This document shows positions 53,176-62,587 of a stretch of DNA of 64,000 bases, in pieces. This stretch comes from Achromobacter ruhlandii (GTDB taxonomy: Bacteria; Pseudomonadota; Gammaproteobacteria; Burkholderiales; Burkholderiaceae_B), in the NCBI RefSeq assembly GCF_902859695.1, contig NZ_CADIJL010000003.1, forward strand, positions 62,001-126,000, given 5' to 3'. The notes under the pieces are model-generated. The model ran no database searches, was not told the origin of the DNA, and was given only the letters and a program-made list of their open reading frames with translations. The translations under genes were made by a program, and so were the position numbers. Within the stretch, counting starts at the first letter, position 1. Each line of letters starts with the position of its first letter.

Positions 53176-53877
53176 ATGAAGCGTGTGCTGTCCCGGATGT
53201 TGGTTGCGAGCGGGCTGTTGCTCGGCGCCTCCGCCTTTTCTACTACGAGCTTCGCCGCTGACGGCGCCGCGGGCCCGGCCAAGCCGGATGCCGCCAAGGG
53301 CGGGCAGCTGTTTGACCAGGGCGATGCCTCGCGCGGCATCATCGCCTGTGCGTCCTGTCATGGCGCGGCGGGTAACAGCACCATCCCGGTGAACCCCAAC
53401 CTGGCCGCGCAACCCCACGAATACCTGGTCAAGCAGTTGACCGACTTCCAGGTCAAGCAGGGTGCCAAGCTGCCGGTGCGCAATGGCCCTGGCGGCAATC
53501 CGACCCCCATGACCGCCATGGCGCAGAACCTGACGCCGGCAGACATGCAGAACATTGCGCTGTATCTGGCGCAGCAGCCGCTGAAAGAACCCGCCACGGC
53601 CGGCCAGGAGAAGTTGGTTGACCTGGGTCAAAAGATCTGGCGCGGCGGTTTGCCCGAGCGCAATGTTCCGGCCTGTGCCGCATGCCATTCTGCCAATGGC
53701 GCGGGCATTCCGGGCCAGTACCCCCGCCTGTCGGGCCAGTTCCCCTTGTACATCGAAGAGCAGCTCAAGCTGTTCCGCAGCGGCGATCGCGCCAACGACG
53801 TGATGCACGCCGTGGCCGACCGGATGTCGGATGCCGACATCAAGGCCGTGGCGGACTACGCGGCTGGCCTGCGGTAG
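53176..53877 (+). CDS. Dihaem cytochrome c4
   Basis: 233 residues from ATG 53176 (GAGG six bases upstream). Signal peptide ends SFA before ADGAAG. Two haem sites, CASCH and CAACH, each in one half of a duplicated cytochrome domain, with axial Met in the PMTAMAQNL and ANDVMHAVADRMS segments. Periplasmic electron carrier to terminal oxidases. Immediately upstream of the ResB and CcsA genes that attach its haem. Confidence 0.94.
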   Translation: MKRVLSRMLVASGLLLGASAFSTTSFAADGAAGPAKPDAAKGGQLFDQGDASRGIIACASCHGAAGNSTIPVNPNLAAQPHEYLVKQLTDFQVKQGAKLPVRNGPGGNPTPMTAMAQNLTPADMQNIALYLAQQPLKEPATAGQEKLVDLGQKIWRGGLPERNVPACAACHSANGAGIPGQYPRLSGQFPLYIEEQLKLFRSGDRANDVMHAVADRMSDADIKAVADYAAGLR

Positions 53878-53959
53878 CCGTACGCCGGCACGCGCGCGGC
53901 TGGTCCGCGTTCACGCAACCTGGCATGGCGGAACCTGATTCCGTCATGCGCTGTCTACG

Positions 53960-53993
53960 AGGGGGGTAGCCGATCGCGCGGCCCCCCTTTTTT
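53960..53993 (+). terminator. Terminator-like hairpin abutting the resB start
   Basis: AGGGGGG (53960-53966) pairs with CCCCCCT (53982-53988) around a 15-base loop containing CCG/CGG, followed by six T residues ending at 53993. The resB ATG begins at 53995, so the structure sits where a ribosome-binding site should be. Confidence 0.7.
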
Positions 53994-53994
53994 C

Positions 53995-56073
53995 ATGAAT
54001 TCGACTCAGACACACTCCCGTCCCTCCCTGCGCAGCCTGCCCCGCGATCTGTTTGAATTGCTAGGCTCGATGCGTTTCGCCGTCAGCCTGCTGATGTTCA
54101 TCTGCGTGGCGAGCCTGGTGGGGACGGTTCTGCAGCAAAACCGCTCGTCCAACAACTACATCGACCAGTTCGGGCCGTTCTGGTTCGAGGTGTTCGACAA
54201 GTTCTCGATCTGGCACGTCTACAACAGCTGGTGGTTCCTGCTGATCATGGCGTTCCTGGTCATCTCGACGTCCGTCTGCCTGATCCGCAACGCGCCCAAG
54301 ATGCTGCGCGACGCGCGTTCGTTCCGCGAGCACGTGCGCGGCGGTAGCCTGCGGGCCTTTCCGCACCGCGTCGAGACCGAGGCGCCCACCGACGTGCCGC
54401 GCACCGCGGCCGGCCTGACGGCGCTGCTCAAGCGCATGGGCTACGCGGTGCGCGAGCGCCAGGACAGCACGGGCGTGCTGCTGGCGGCCAAGAAGGGCAG
54501 CGCCAACCGGCTGGGTTACGTGTTCGCCCACGCCGCCATGGTCATCATCTGTATCGGCGGCCTGCTCGACAGCGAGCTGCCGGTGCGCCTGCAGGTGATG
54601 TTCGGCGGCAAGAAGCCGATCGTCGAGAACATGCTGATTTCCGAGGTGCCGGAGAGCGGCAGGCTGTCGGTCAACAATCCGAGTTTCCGCGCCAGCGTGC
54701 TGGTGCCGGAGAATGGCCAGGCCAGCACGGCGGTGGTGATGGTGGGGGATGGCGCCCTGGTGCAGCCGATGCCTTTCACCCTCAAGTTGAAGAAATTCGT
54801 TGTCGACTACTACTCGACGGGCATGCCCAGCCGCTTCGCCAGCGAAGTGGAGGTGACGGATCCGGATACGGGCAAGAGTTTCGATTCCACCATCGAGGTC
54901 AATGAACCGCTGCGCTTCAAGGGCATGACGGTCTACCAGTCCAGCTTCGATGACGGCGGCAGCACGGTGGTGCTCAAGGGTTATCCGCTGGTGGGTACGG
55001 CCAACACCACGTTCACAGTCGATGGTACCGTGGGCAAGACCGCGGAAGTAAGCGCTAACACTGCGCGTGGCCCGCGCAGCATGGGCGTAGAGATCACGGC
55101 CCTGCGCCCGATCAACGTCGAGGACCTGACCCGCGGCGAACCCAAGGGGGGCAGCCAGAGCTTCGCTGAGCACGTGGCGTCGGTGGCCGGCAGCGCGGCG
55201 GGCAAGAAGAACGAAAACCTGCGCAATGTGGGCCCCAGCGTCGAATACAAGCTGATCGACGACGCCGGCCAGGCGCATGAATTCCAAAATTACATGCTGC
55301 CGGTCCAGCTGGACGGCGCCAGCGTGTTCCTGGCCGGCGTGCGCAACAACGCCTCGGAGCCGTTCCGCTACCTGCGGATCCCGGCGGACGATGAGGGTTC
55401 GGTGGCCGAATTCATGCGCTTGCGCGCCGCGCTCGCCGACCCGACGGCGCGCCAGGAGGCGGCGCGCCGCTTCGCGGAGCGCAACAGCCCGAGCGGCGCC
55501 GATCGCCAGCCGCTGCAGACGGCCGCCGAGCGCGCCCTGGAAACCTACGCCGGCGGCGGCCTGCAGGCCGTGGCGGCGTTCCTGCAGGCCAACACGCCGG
55601 CGACCGACCTGGAGCGCGCGGCGGACGTGGTGATCCGGCTGATCGGCGCCAGCATGAACGAGCTGCGCGCGGTCGAGCGCGAACGCGCCGGCCTGCCGCC
55701 CGTGGCCACCGAGGGGCCCGAGGCCGAGCGCGCGGCGCTGTGGTCGCGCCTGTCGGTCGCGGCGCTGTCCGACCTGACCGTCTACCCGGCGCCGGTATTC
55801 TTCTCCCTGGCCGATTTCAACCACGTGCAGGCCAGCGTGTTCCAGGTCAGCCGCACGCCGGGCAAGAATACGGTCTACCTGGGCAGCCTGCTGCTGGTGC
55901 TGGGCGTGTTCTCGATGTTCTATATTCGGGATCGTCGTGTCTGGATCTGGATCAAGCCGCAGGAAGGCGGCAGCGGCATCCTGGCGGCGATGACTTCGCA
56001 GAAGCGTACACTCGACTTCAACCAGGAGTTCGATCGCTTCAAGCAGGCGCTGCTGCGCCAGAAAGGGTCTTAA
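53995..56073 (+). CDS. resB: System II cytochrome c maturation protein ResB (CcsB)
   Basis: 692 residues. Works with CcsA to handle haem and apocytochrome in the periplasm. Membrane segments near residues 27-45 (FAVSLLMFICVASLVG), 70-90 (WWFLLIMAFLVIS), about 170 and a last one near 625 (YLGSLLLVLGVFSMFYI), enclosing a large periplasmic domain. ATG 53995 is the only upstream in-frame start; the next Met is residue 26. No Shine-Dalgarno precedes it because a terminator-like stem occupies that region. Confidence 0.93.
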   Translation: MNSTQTHSRPSLRSLPRDLFELLGSMRFAVSLLMFICVASLVGTVLQQNRSSNNYIDQFGPFWFEVFDKFSIWHVYNSWWFLLIMAFLVISTSVCLIRNAPKMLRDARSFREHVRGGSLRAFPHRVETEAPTDVPRTAAGLTALLKRMGYAVRERQDSTGVLLAAKKGSANRLGYVFAHAAMVIICIGGLLDSELPVRLQVMFGGKKPIVENMLISEVPESGRLSVNNPSFRASVLVPENGQASTAVVMVGDGALVQPMPFTLKLKKFVVDYYSTGMPSRFASEVEVTDPDTGKSFDSTIEVNEPLRFKGMTVYQSSFDDGGSTVVLKGYPLVGTANTTFTVDGTVGKTAEVSANTARGPRSMGVEITALRPINVEDLTRGEPKGGSQSFAEHVASVAGSAAGKKNENLRNVGPSVEYKLIDDAGQAHEFQNYMLPVQLDGASVFLAGVRNNASEPFRYLRIPADDEGSVAEFMRLRAALADPTARQEAARRFAERNSPSGADRQPLQTAAERALETYAGGGLQAVAAFLQANTPATDLERAADVVIRLIGASMNELRAVERERAGLPPVATEGPEAERAALWSRLSVAALSDLTVYPAPVFFSLADFNHVQASVFQVSRTPGKNTVYLGSLLLVLGVFSMFYIRDRRVWIWIKPQEGGSGILAAMTSQKRTLDFNQEFDRFKQALLRQKGS

Positions 56074-56081
56074 GGTTTCCT

Positions 56082-57428
56082 ATGTCCACGACGACCACCA
56101 CGCATTCCCCCACGCCCGACAACCTCTGGCAGGACAGCCTGTCCGAGACCGGTGACAGCCGCGCGCAGCGTGGCCGGCCGGACTGGACTGACATCGTGTT
56201 CTTCCTGCTGCTGGCGGCGGGCGCCGGTTTCGCCCTGACGCGCTTCAGCGGCGCCATGGACTACTACGAGAAGATCATCCTGTGCGGCACCGTGCCGGTG
56301 CTGGCCTGGATGGGCTGGCTGTGGCGGCCCCTGCGCCGCCTGATGGTGGCCTGTGCGATCGCGGCCGGCCTGGCGCTGATGCTCTACGGCAACGACCTGG
56401 CGCGGGCCGAGCAGGTGTTCTTCCTGAAATACCTGTTCTCGTCGCAATCGGCCATCCTGTGGATGAGCGCGCTGTTCGCGCTGGCCATGGTGTGTTACTG
56501 GATCGGCTTCTTCAGTCCGACCGCGGCCTGGCTGGGCACGGCCCTGACCTGGGGCGCGGTGTTCGCGGGCGTCACCGGCCTGCTGGTGCGCTGGCGCGAG
56601 GGCCATCTGATGGGCCCCGACCTGGGCCACATCCCGGTCAGCAACCTGTACGAAGTGTTCGTGCTGTTCGCGCTGATCACGGCGTTGTTCTATCTCTACT
56701 ACGAACGCAAGTACGCCACGCGCGCGCTGGGCGGCTTCGTGCTGTTGGTGGTGACCTCGGCGGTGGTGTTCCTGCTGTGGTATTCGTTCACGCGCGATGC
56801 CGGGCAGATCCAGCCGCTGGTGCCGGCGCTCAAGAGCTGGTGGATGAAGCTGCACGTGCCGGCCAACTTCATCGGCTACGGCACCTTCTCGCTGGCGGCG
56901 ATGGTCGGTTTCGCCTACCTGGTCAAGCAGCACGGGCAGACCTCGTCGTGGCTCAAGCTGGCGCCGCTGTTCGTGCTGGGCGTGCTGCTGTGCGCCGAGC
57001 CGATGGTGTTCCGCACCGACGGCCTGTCGGCCACCTGGATGCTGTATTTCGGCATCGGCGCCGTGATCGTCGGCGCCATCCTGCTGGGCCGGCGCCGCAT
57101 CGCCGCCGCGCTGCCGCCGCTGGAGGTGCTGGACGACATCATGTACCGCGCCATCGCCATCGGCTTCGCCTTCTTCACCGTGGCGACCATCCTGGGCGCG
57201 CTGTGGGCCGCGGACGCCTGGGGCGCGTACTGGCAGTGGGACCCCAAGGAAACCTGGGCGCTGATCGTCTGGCTGAACTACGCGGCCTGGCTGCACATGC
57301 GTTTGATCAAGGGCCTGCGCGGCACGATGGCGGCCTATTGGGCGCTGACGGGCCTGCTGATCACCGGCTTCGCCTTCCTGGGCGTGAACATGTTCCTGTC
57401 GGGGCTGCATTCCTACGGGCAGCTGTAA
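56082..57428 (+). CDS. ccsA: System II cytochrome c maturation protein CcsA
   Basis: 448 residues from ATG 56082, eight bases after resB; the longer frame upstream is a shadow. Integral membrane haem-handling protein with the tryptophan-rich motif WGAYWQWDPKE (about 385-395) and conserved His residues flanking it (HLMGPDLGHIPVSN region and LHMRLI). The N-terminal 50 residues before the first helix are hydrophilic. Followed by a strong terminator; forms an operon with resB. Confidence 0.94.
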   Translation: MSTTTTTHSPTPDNLWQDSLSETGDSRAQRGRPDWTDIVFFLLLAAGAGFALTRFSGAMDYYEKIILCGTVPVLAWMGWLWRPLRRLMVACAIAAGLALMLYGNDLARAEQVFFLKYLFSSQSAILWMSALFALAMVCYWIGFFSPTAAWLGTALTWGAVFAGVTGLLVRWREGHLMGPDLGHIPVSNLYEVFVLFALITALFYLYYERKYATRALGGFVLLVVTSAVVFLLWYSFTRDAGQIQPLVPALKSWWMKLHVPANFIGYGTFSLAAMVGFAYLVKQHGQTSSWLKLAPLFVLGVLLCAEPMVFRTDGLSATWMLYFGIGAVIVGAILLGRRRIAAALPPLEVLDDIMYRAIAIGFAFFTVATILGALWAADAWGAYWQWDPKETWALIVWLNYAAWLHMRLIKGLRGTMAAYWALTGLLITGFAFLGVNMFLSGLHSYGQL

Positions 57429-57445
57429 TTCCAGCTCGCATGGCT

Positions 57446-57473
57446 AAAGGCCCCGTCTCGACGGGGCCTTTTT
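57446..57473 (+). terminator. Rho-independent terminator of resB-ccsA
   Basis: Perfect 11-bp stem AAAGGCCCCGT/ACGGGGCCTTT with a CTCG loop and T run, 18 bases after the ccsA stop. It also lies at the 3' end of convergent lysA. Confidence 0.92.
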
Positions 57474-57492
57474 CATGCGTGGCAGGAGAGGT

Positions 57493-58785
57493 TCAGGGCA
57501 GCGTCGATTCGCCGCGCAGCAGGTCGTCCAGCGTTTCGCGCTGGCGCACCACGTGATAGTGGTCGCCGTCGACCATGACCTCGGCCGCGCGCGGGCGGGT
57601 GTTGTAGTTGCCGGCCATGGTCATGCCGTAGGCGCCGGCTGATTCCAGCGCCAGCACGTCGCCTTGCTCGATGACCAGCGCCCGCTGGCGCGCGAGCCAG
57701 TCGGCGCTTTCGCAGACCGGGCCGACGATGTCATAGTCGAGCGCATCGCCGGCGCGCGGCAGCAATGGCCGCAAGCCGTGCCAGGCATCGTACAGCGCCG
57801 GCCGCAGCAGGTCGTTCATGGCGGCGTCGACGATGGCGAAATTGCGCGCCTCGCCGTGCTTGAGGTATTGGACGGTGGTCAGCAGCAGGCCGGCGTTGCC
57901 CACCAGCGAGCGGCCGGGCTCCAGCACCAGGCGCAAATGACCCTGGCCGCGGGCCTGCAGACGCTGGAACACGCCGTCCAGCAACGCCTTGGGCGAGGGC
58001 GGCGTTTCATCGCTGTAGCGGATGCCCAGGCCGCCGCCCAGGTCCAGGTGCGACAGGCGGATGCCGATGCCTTCTAGGTCGGCGACCAGATCGAGCAGTT
58101 TTTCCAGCGCATCAAAATAGGGACTGATGTCGGTCAGCTGCGATCCGATATGGCAGTCCAGGCCGGTGACTTCCAGGCCGGGTAGCAGCCGGGCGCTGCG
58201 ATAGGCGTCCAGCGCCGCCCCGATGGGGATGCCGAACTTGTTTTCCTTGAGGCCGGTGGAAATGTAGGGGTGGGTCTGTGCGTCGACGTCCGGGTTGACC
58301 CGCAGCGCCACCCTGGCGCGCCGGCCGGCTTCCTGGGCTACGTCGGACAGCCGCTGCAGCTCGGCTTCCGATTCGACGTTGAAGCACATGACGCCGGCAT
58401 CCAGGGCCGCGCGCATTTCCCAGGCCTGCTTGCCGACGCCGGAGAAAACGATGCGGGCGGGGTCGGCGCCGACGGCCAGGGCGCGCTTGAGTTCGCCACC
58501 AGAGACGATATCGAAGCCGGCGCCGAGGCGGGCGAATTCCTTCAGGACGGCCAGGTTGGAGTTGGCCTTCATGCCGTAGCAGACCAGCACGGGCCGCTGG
58601 CCGACAGCGCTGTGGTAGGTGTTCCAGGCGGCTCGCTGCGCCGCGCGGGAGTAGACGTAGAGCGGCGTTCCCAGTTGCCCGGCCAGATGGTCCAGCGGCA
58701 CGTCTTCGGCGTACAGCACGTTGTTGCGGTACTGGAAGAACGGGTGCCCGGCCAGGTCGGGCGGAACCGGGAACGCGGCGGTCAT
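57493..58785 (-). CDS. lysA: Diaminopimelate decarboxylase
   Basis: 430 residues from ATG 58785. PLP enzyme that makes lysine from meso-diaminopimelate. PLP lysine in [20 protein letters not shown] and GGGLGIRY phosphate/PLP segments, [11 protein letters not shown], and catalytic Cys in GPVCESAD. Overlaps lptM by four bases (ATGA), so it is translationally coupled to the lipoprotein gene. Confidence 0.97.
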   Translation of the reverse strand: MTAAFPVPPDLAGHPFFQYRNNVLYAEDVPLDHLAGQLGTPLYVYSRAAQRAAWNTYHSAVGQRPVLVCYGMKANSNLAVLKEFARLGAGFDIVSGGELKRALAVGADPARIVFSGVGKQAWEMRAALDAGVMCFNVESEAELQRLSDVAQEAGRRARVALRVNPDVDAQTHPYISTGLKENKFGIPIGAALDAYRSARLLPGLEVTGLDCHIGSQLTDISPYFDALEKLLDLVADLEGIGIRLSHLDLGGGLGIRYSDETPPSPKALLDGVFQRLQARGQGHLRLVLEPGRSLVGNAGLLLTTVQYLKHGEARNFAIVDAAMNDLLRPALYDAWHGLRPLLPRAGDALDYDIVGPVCESADWLARQRALVIEQGDVLALESAGAYGMTMAGNYNTRPRAAEVMVDGDHYHVVRQRETLDDLLRGESTLP

Positions 58786-58949
58786 GGCAGCGAGGGCGCG
58801 GATGGTATCTGCGGCACCTGGGGCGTGGTCTGGCCCTGCCCGGCGGGTGGCGGCTTGCCGTCGGGCGTGGGCATGTACAAAGGACCCTTGTAGCCGCAGG
58901 CCGCAACCATGCCGGTCGCCACGAGCGTGGCTACAATGCGAAGAGACAT
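58782..58949 (-). CDS. lptM: LptM (YifL)-type small lipoprotein
   Basis: 55 residues from ATG 58949. Lipobox VAAC followed by the diagnostic GYKGPLYMP, then a Pro/Gln tail (KPPPAGQGQTTPQVPQIPS). LptM of Escherichia coli binds LptD and helps its disulfide maturation in LPS export. Arrangement lptM-lysA with cyaY divergent is also seen in other proteobacteria. The upstream open frame to 59180 is not coding. Confidence 0.88.
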   Translation of the reverse strand: MSLRIVATLVATGMVAACGYKGPLYMPTPDGKPPPAGQGQTTPQVPQIPSAPSLP

Positions 58950-59004
58950 GCGGCTGAATGCCAATTGGAACACTGGGAACTCCGTAATTCTTGCAGGCTC
59001 GATT

Positions 59005-59334
59005 ATGACCGAATCCGAATTTCTTGCGTTGATCGACCAGGTGCTGAACAGCATCGAAAGCCAGGCCGATGACTGGGCGGCTTCGCTCGACGTCGACGTC
59101 GAAACCAGCCGCAGCGGCAATGTGCTGACGATGGTGTTCGAGGACAATACCCACGTGGTGGTGAACAGCCAGGCCGCCATGCAGGAACTGTGGGTGGCCG
59201 CGCGCAGCGGCGGCTTCCACTATCGCTACGACGGCCAACACTGGAACGATACCCGAGGCGGCCCGAATCTGCCCGATGCGCTATCGCAGATCTGTTCGGC
59301 CGCGGCCGGCGTGCCCGTCACGATCCGACTGTAG
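59005..59334 (+). CDS. cyaY: Frataxin-like protein CyaY
   Basis: 109 residues from ATG 59005. Iron-binding regulator of Fe-S cluster assembly through IscS. Acidic first helix (MTESEFLALIDQVLNSIE), central beta sheet, and AMQELWVAARSGGFHYRYDGQHW. Divergent from lptM-lysA with 55 bases between. Confidence 0.94.
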   Translation: MTESEFLALIDQVLNSIESQADDWAASLDVDVETSRSGNVLTMVFEDNTHVVVNSQAAMQELWVAARSGGFHYRYDGQHWNDTRGGPNLPDALSQICSAAAGVPVTIRL

Positions 59335-59344
59335 CGTTCAACAA

Positions 59345-59374
59345 AAAAAAGCCGGCGATTTCGCCGGCTTTTTT
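59345..59374. terminator. Bidirectional terminator between cyaY and mrcA
   Basis: GCCGGCG(A)/(T)CGCCGGC stem flanked by A6 on the left and T6 on the right, so it works on both strands for the convergent genes. Confidence 0.9.
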
Positions 59375-59382
59375 CATTCCGT

Positions 59383-61830
59383 TCAGAACGGGATCTTCTG
59401 CGACCAGGGCTGGGCACTCTGCGTGCCCACGCCCGGCGCGACCTTGATGCGGTTGTCCTCGCCGCTGTCGCTGTTCAGGCCGTTCAGGAACTCGCCCAGG
59501 GTATCCGCCTGCGGCAGGCCCAGGCGCGCCACCGCCTGGCCGGGCGGGAATTCCGAGAAGTAGTACTCGCCATTCTCGACGATGATGCCGTCGGGACGGG
59601 GGCGCGGCTTTTCTTCCGGCACGCCCTTGAGCACGTCCTGCATGTAGTCGACCCAGATCGGCATGGCCACGCCGCCGCCGGTTTCGCGCGAACCCAGCGA
59701 CTTGGGCTGGTCGAAGCCGAGCCAGGCGGTGGCCACCAGCGACGGCGTGTAGCCCGAGAACCAGGCGTCCACGGATTCGTTGGTGGTGCCGGTCTTGCCG
59801 GCGATGTCGTTGCGCTTGAGCAGCACGCGGGCGCGGGCGGCGGTGCCGTAGGTGGCCACGCCGCGCAGCACGTCGTCCATGATCCAGGCGGTGCGCGGGT
59901 CGATGGCGCGGGCCGCGGCGTCGCCGGCCACGGTGGGCTTGGCCTGCATCACGATCTTGCCGCTGCTGTCGGTGACGCGGTCGATCAGGTAGGGCGTGAC
60001 GCGATAGCCGCCGTTGGCGAACACCGAGAACGCGCCGGCCAGTTGCAGCGGGGTCACCGACCCGGCGCCCAGCGCCAGCGGCAGCACCGCGGGCTGGCGC
60101 GCCTTGTCGAAACCGAAGCGGGTCAGGTAGTCCTGTGCATACTGCGGACCGATGGCCTGCAGGATGCGGATCGAGACCATGTTCTTGGACTTGTACAGGC
60201 CCTGGCGCAGCGTCAGCATGGGCTCGTACTGGTTGCCGTAGTTCTTCGGGTTCCAGGCCTTGGAGCCGGTCTGCGCCGCGGTCAGCTCGAACGGCTGGTC
60301 GGAGATCTGCGTGGCCGGCGTCAGGCCGCGCTCGAGCGAGGCGGCGTAGATGAACGGCTTGATGTTCGAGCCGGGCTGGCGCCAGGCCTGCGTCACGCGG
60401 TTGAAGTTGCCGCGGTAGAAGTCGAAGCCGCCGACCATGGCGCGGATTGCGCCGTCCTGCGGCGACAGTGCCACGAACGCCGCCTGCACCGACGGCAGGT
60501 TGATGATTTCCCAGTTGTCGCCCAGCTTGCGGATGTAGACCACCGAGCCGCGCTTGATGCGCTGCTCGGGCTTGGCCTTGTCGTTGAGCGCGCGCGCCAC
60601 CACGCCCAGCACCTTCTTGTCGGTGACGGTGATGATCTCGCGCGAGCTGCGCGCCAGCTTCACTTCGGTGGGGCTGGCCGACAGCACCAGCGCGGTCAGC
60701 AGGTCGCCGCTGTCGCTGAACTTGTCGAACACGCCGTCCAGGAATTCGTCCAGGGCCTGCGGGTTGTTTTCGGTGCCCGGGGGCAGGTCGAGCTGTTCCT
60801 CGGGGCCGGGGTAGGGCGCGCGGCGGGTGTATTCCAGCACGCCTTCGCGCACGGCGCGGTAGGCCGCTTCCTGGTCCTTGGACTGGACCGTGGTGTAGAT
60901 GTTGATGCCGCGCGAATAGACGTTGTCCTGGTACACGTTGAACAGCAGTTGGCGCGCCAGTTCGGCCACGTATTCGCCATGGATGCTATAGCCGCCGGCC
61001 GGCGTGCCTTCGGCCGACTTCATGACGATCTGCTGCGCCATCGCCGTCTTGTATTCAGGCTCGGTCAGGTAGCCGAGCGACAGCATGCGGCCCAGCACGT
61101 AGCGCTGGCGCAGCTCGGCGCGGGGGCGGTTGGAGATCGGGTTGAAGCGCGACGGGGCCTTGGGGATGCCCGCCAGCATGGCGGCTTCGGCCGGGGTTAC
61201 TTCGGACAGCGGCTTGCCGAAATAGGTGCGCGAGGCGGCGGCGAAGCCGTAGGCGCGGTGACCCAGGTAGATCTGGTTCATGTAGAGCTCGAGGATCTGG
61301 TCCTTGGTGAGCTCCGATTCGATCTTGAACGTCAGCAGCAGTTCGTAGAACTTGCGCGAGTACGTCTTTTCCGACGACAGGTAGAAGTTGCGCGCCACCT
61401 GCATGGTGATCGTGCTGGCCCCCTGCGTCTTGGACATGTTGATCAGGTTGGTCAGGCCGGCGCGCACCACGCCGGTCCAGTCGATCCCGCCGTGCTGGTA
61501 GAAGCGGTCGTCTTCGGCCGCCAGCACCGCGGACTTCATCACGTCCGGGATTTCATTGAAGCGCAGCACGTTGCGGCGTTCTTCGCCGAATTCGCCGATG
61601 AGCACCTTGTCCGCCGTGTAGACGCGCAGCGGCACCCGCGGGCGGTAGTCCGTCATGGCGTTCAGGTCCGGCAGGTTGGGCCAGGCCAGCGCCAGCGCCA
61701 TGCCCGCCAGCAGCACGCCGCACAGGAACAGGCCGGCAAAGAAAATGCCGGTCTTGACGAAAAAACGCAATATCGGGGAACCGTTATTGGCGGGCTTGTC
61801 TTTTTTGGAGGAATTCTGCGGCTTGCTCAT
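59383..61830 (-). CDS. mrcA: Penicillin-binding protein 1A
   Basis: 815 residues. Bifunctional peptidoglycan synthase: one N-terminal membrane anchor (about 22-48), transglycosylase domain with EDDRFYQHGG (about 97-106) and the ITMQVARNFYLS segment, an OB-like domain, then transpeptidase with SNIK (nucleophile Ser), SKN and KTGTTNE motifs. Divergent from aroK. In many proteobacteria mrcA and aroKB are neighbours in this orientation. Confidence 0.97.
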   Translation of the reverse strand: MSKPQNSSKKDKPANNGSPILRFFVKTGIFFAGLFLCGVLLAGMALALAWPNLPDLNAMTDYRPRVPLRVYTADKVLIGEFGEERRNVLRFNEIPDVMKSAVLAAEDDRFYQHGGIDWTGVVRAGLTNLINMSKTQGASTITMQVARNFYLSSEKTYSRKFYELLLTFKIESELTKDQILELYMNQIYLGHRAYGFAAASRTYFGKPLSEVTPAEAAMLAGIPKAPSRFNPISNRPRAELRQRYVLGRMLSLGYLTEPEYKTAMAQQIVMKSAEGTPAGGYSIHGEYVAELARQLLFNVYQDNVYSRGINIYTTVQSKDQEAAYRAVREGVLEYTRRAPYPGPEEQLDLPPGTENNPQALDEFLDGVFDKFSDSGDLLTALVLSASPTEVKLARSSREIITVTDKKVLGVVARALNDKAKPEQRIKRGSVVYIRKLGDNWEIINLPSVQAAFVALSPQDGAIRAMVGGFDFYRGNFNRVTQAWRQPGSNIKPFIYAASLERGLTPATQISDQPFELTAAQTGSKAWNPKNYGNQYEPMLTLRQGLYKSKNMVSIRILQAIGPQYAQDYLTRFGFDKARQPAVLPLALGAGSVTPLQLAGAFSVFANGGYRVTPYLIDRVTDSSGKIVMQAKPTVAGDAAARAIDPRTAWIMDDVLRGVATYGTAARARVLLKRNDIAGKTGTTNESVDAWFSGYTPSLVATAWLGFDQPKSLGSRETGGGVAMPIWVDYMQDVLKGVPEEKPRPRPDGIIVENGEYYFSEFPPGQAVARLGLPQADTLGEFLNGLNSDSGEDNRIKVAPGVGTQSAQPWSQKIPF

Positions 61831-61945
61831 CGCGGCGATTTTACGGGTATCTCCGGTCCCGCCTCAGTGTGGCGGATCGGTTTCTGTAACAAGATAGTTC
61901 AGTGTGGTGCGCGGGCAACTTGGCGGCAGATGTGATAATGCCGTC

Positions 61946-62587
61946 ATGAACTTTTCCGCTCATTCATGTCCGGAGGCTGACCCGGACCCGGCGCCCTCCG
62001 GCGAGGCGCCCGAAAACCCGCCTTGCGCCTCGGAGTGCCTGGGCAAGACCGTGTCGTTGCCGCACGACCTGCCCATCTTCCTGGTGGGGATGATGGGGGC
62101 GGGCAAGACGACCATCGGCCGTGGCCTGGCGCGTGCCCTGGGGCGCGATTTTATCGATCTGGACCATGAGCTCGAGGCGCGTTGCGGCGTACGGGTGCCG
62201 GTAATCTTTGAAATCGAGGGTGAGGCCGGTTTCCGTCGTCGGGAATCCGCCGCCCTGGAAGAGTGTACCCAACGGCGCAACATAATTCTCGCCACCGGTG
62301 GCGGCGCCATCCTGGCCGCCGAGAACCGGGTGCGCCTGCGCGAGCGGGGCATCGTGGTCTATTTGAGGGCCAGCGTGGACGAATTGTTCCGCCGCACCTG
62401 CCGCGATCGCAACCGGCCGCTGCTGGCCACCGCCGATCCGCGCGGCACGCTGCGCGACCTCATGACCCTGCGCGAGCCCCTCTACAAGGAAGTCGCCGAC
62501 CTGGTGGTGGAAACCGGCTCCATGCCCATCCACACCCTGGTCAAGGCGCTCCTGCCGCAATTACAAGCCTTCGAGAAGCAGATATGA
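61946..62587 (+). CDS. aroK: Shikimate kinase
   Basis: 213 residues from ATG 61946. Phosphorylates shikimate at O3. P-loop GMMGAGKTTIGRGLA (residues 48-62), shikimate-binding FIDLDHELE, RRRESAALEE, and TGGGAIL; lid and Arg in RDRNRPLL. The P-loop is normally about ten residues from the start, so about 38 extra N-terminal residues (Pro/Glu/Cys-rich) are present. Overlaps aroB by four bases (ATGA). Confidence 0.96.
   Translation: MNFSAHSCPEADPDPAPSGEAPENPPCASECLGKTVSLPHDLPIFLVGMMGAGKTTIGRGLARALGRDFIDLDHELEARCGVRVPVIFEIEGEAGFRRRESAALEECTQRRNIILATGGGAILAAENRVRLRERGIVVYLRASVDELFRRTCRDRNRPLLATADPRGTLRDLMTLREPLYKEVADLVVETGSMPIHTLVKALLPQLQAFEKQI

Noticed and set aside
61934..61939. GATAAT as the aroK -10 box
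   Set aside because: It would place transcription start at or after the aroK ATG and has no suitable -35.
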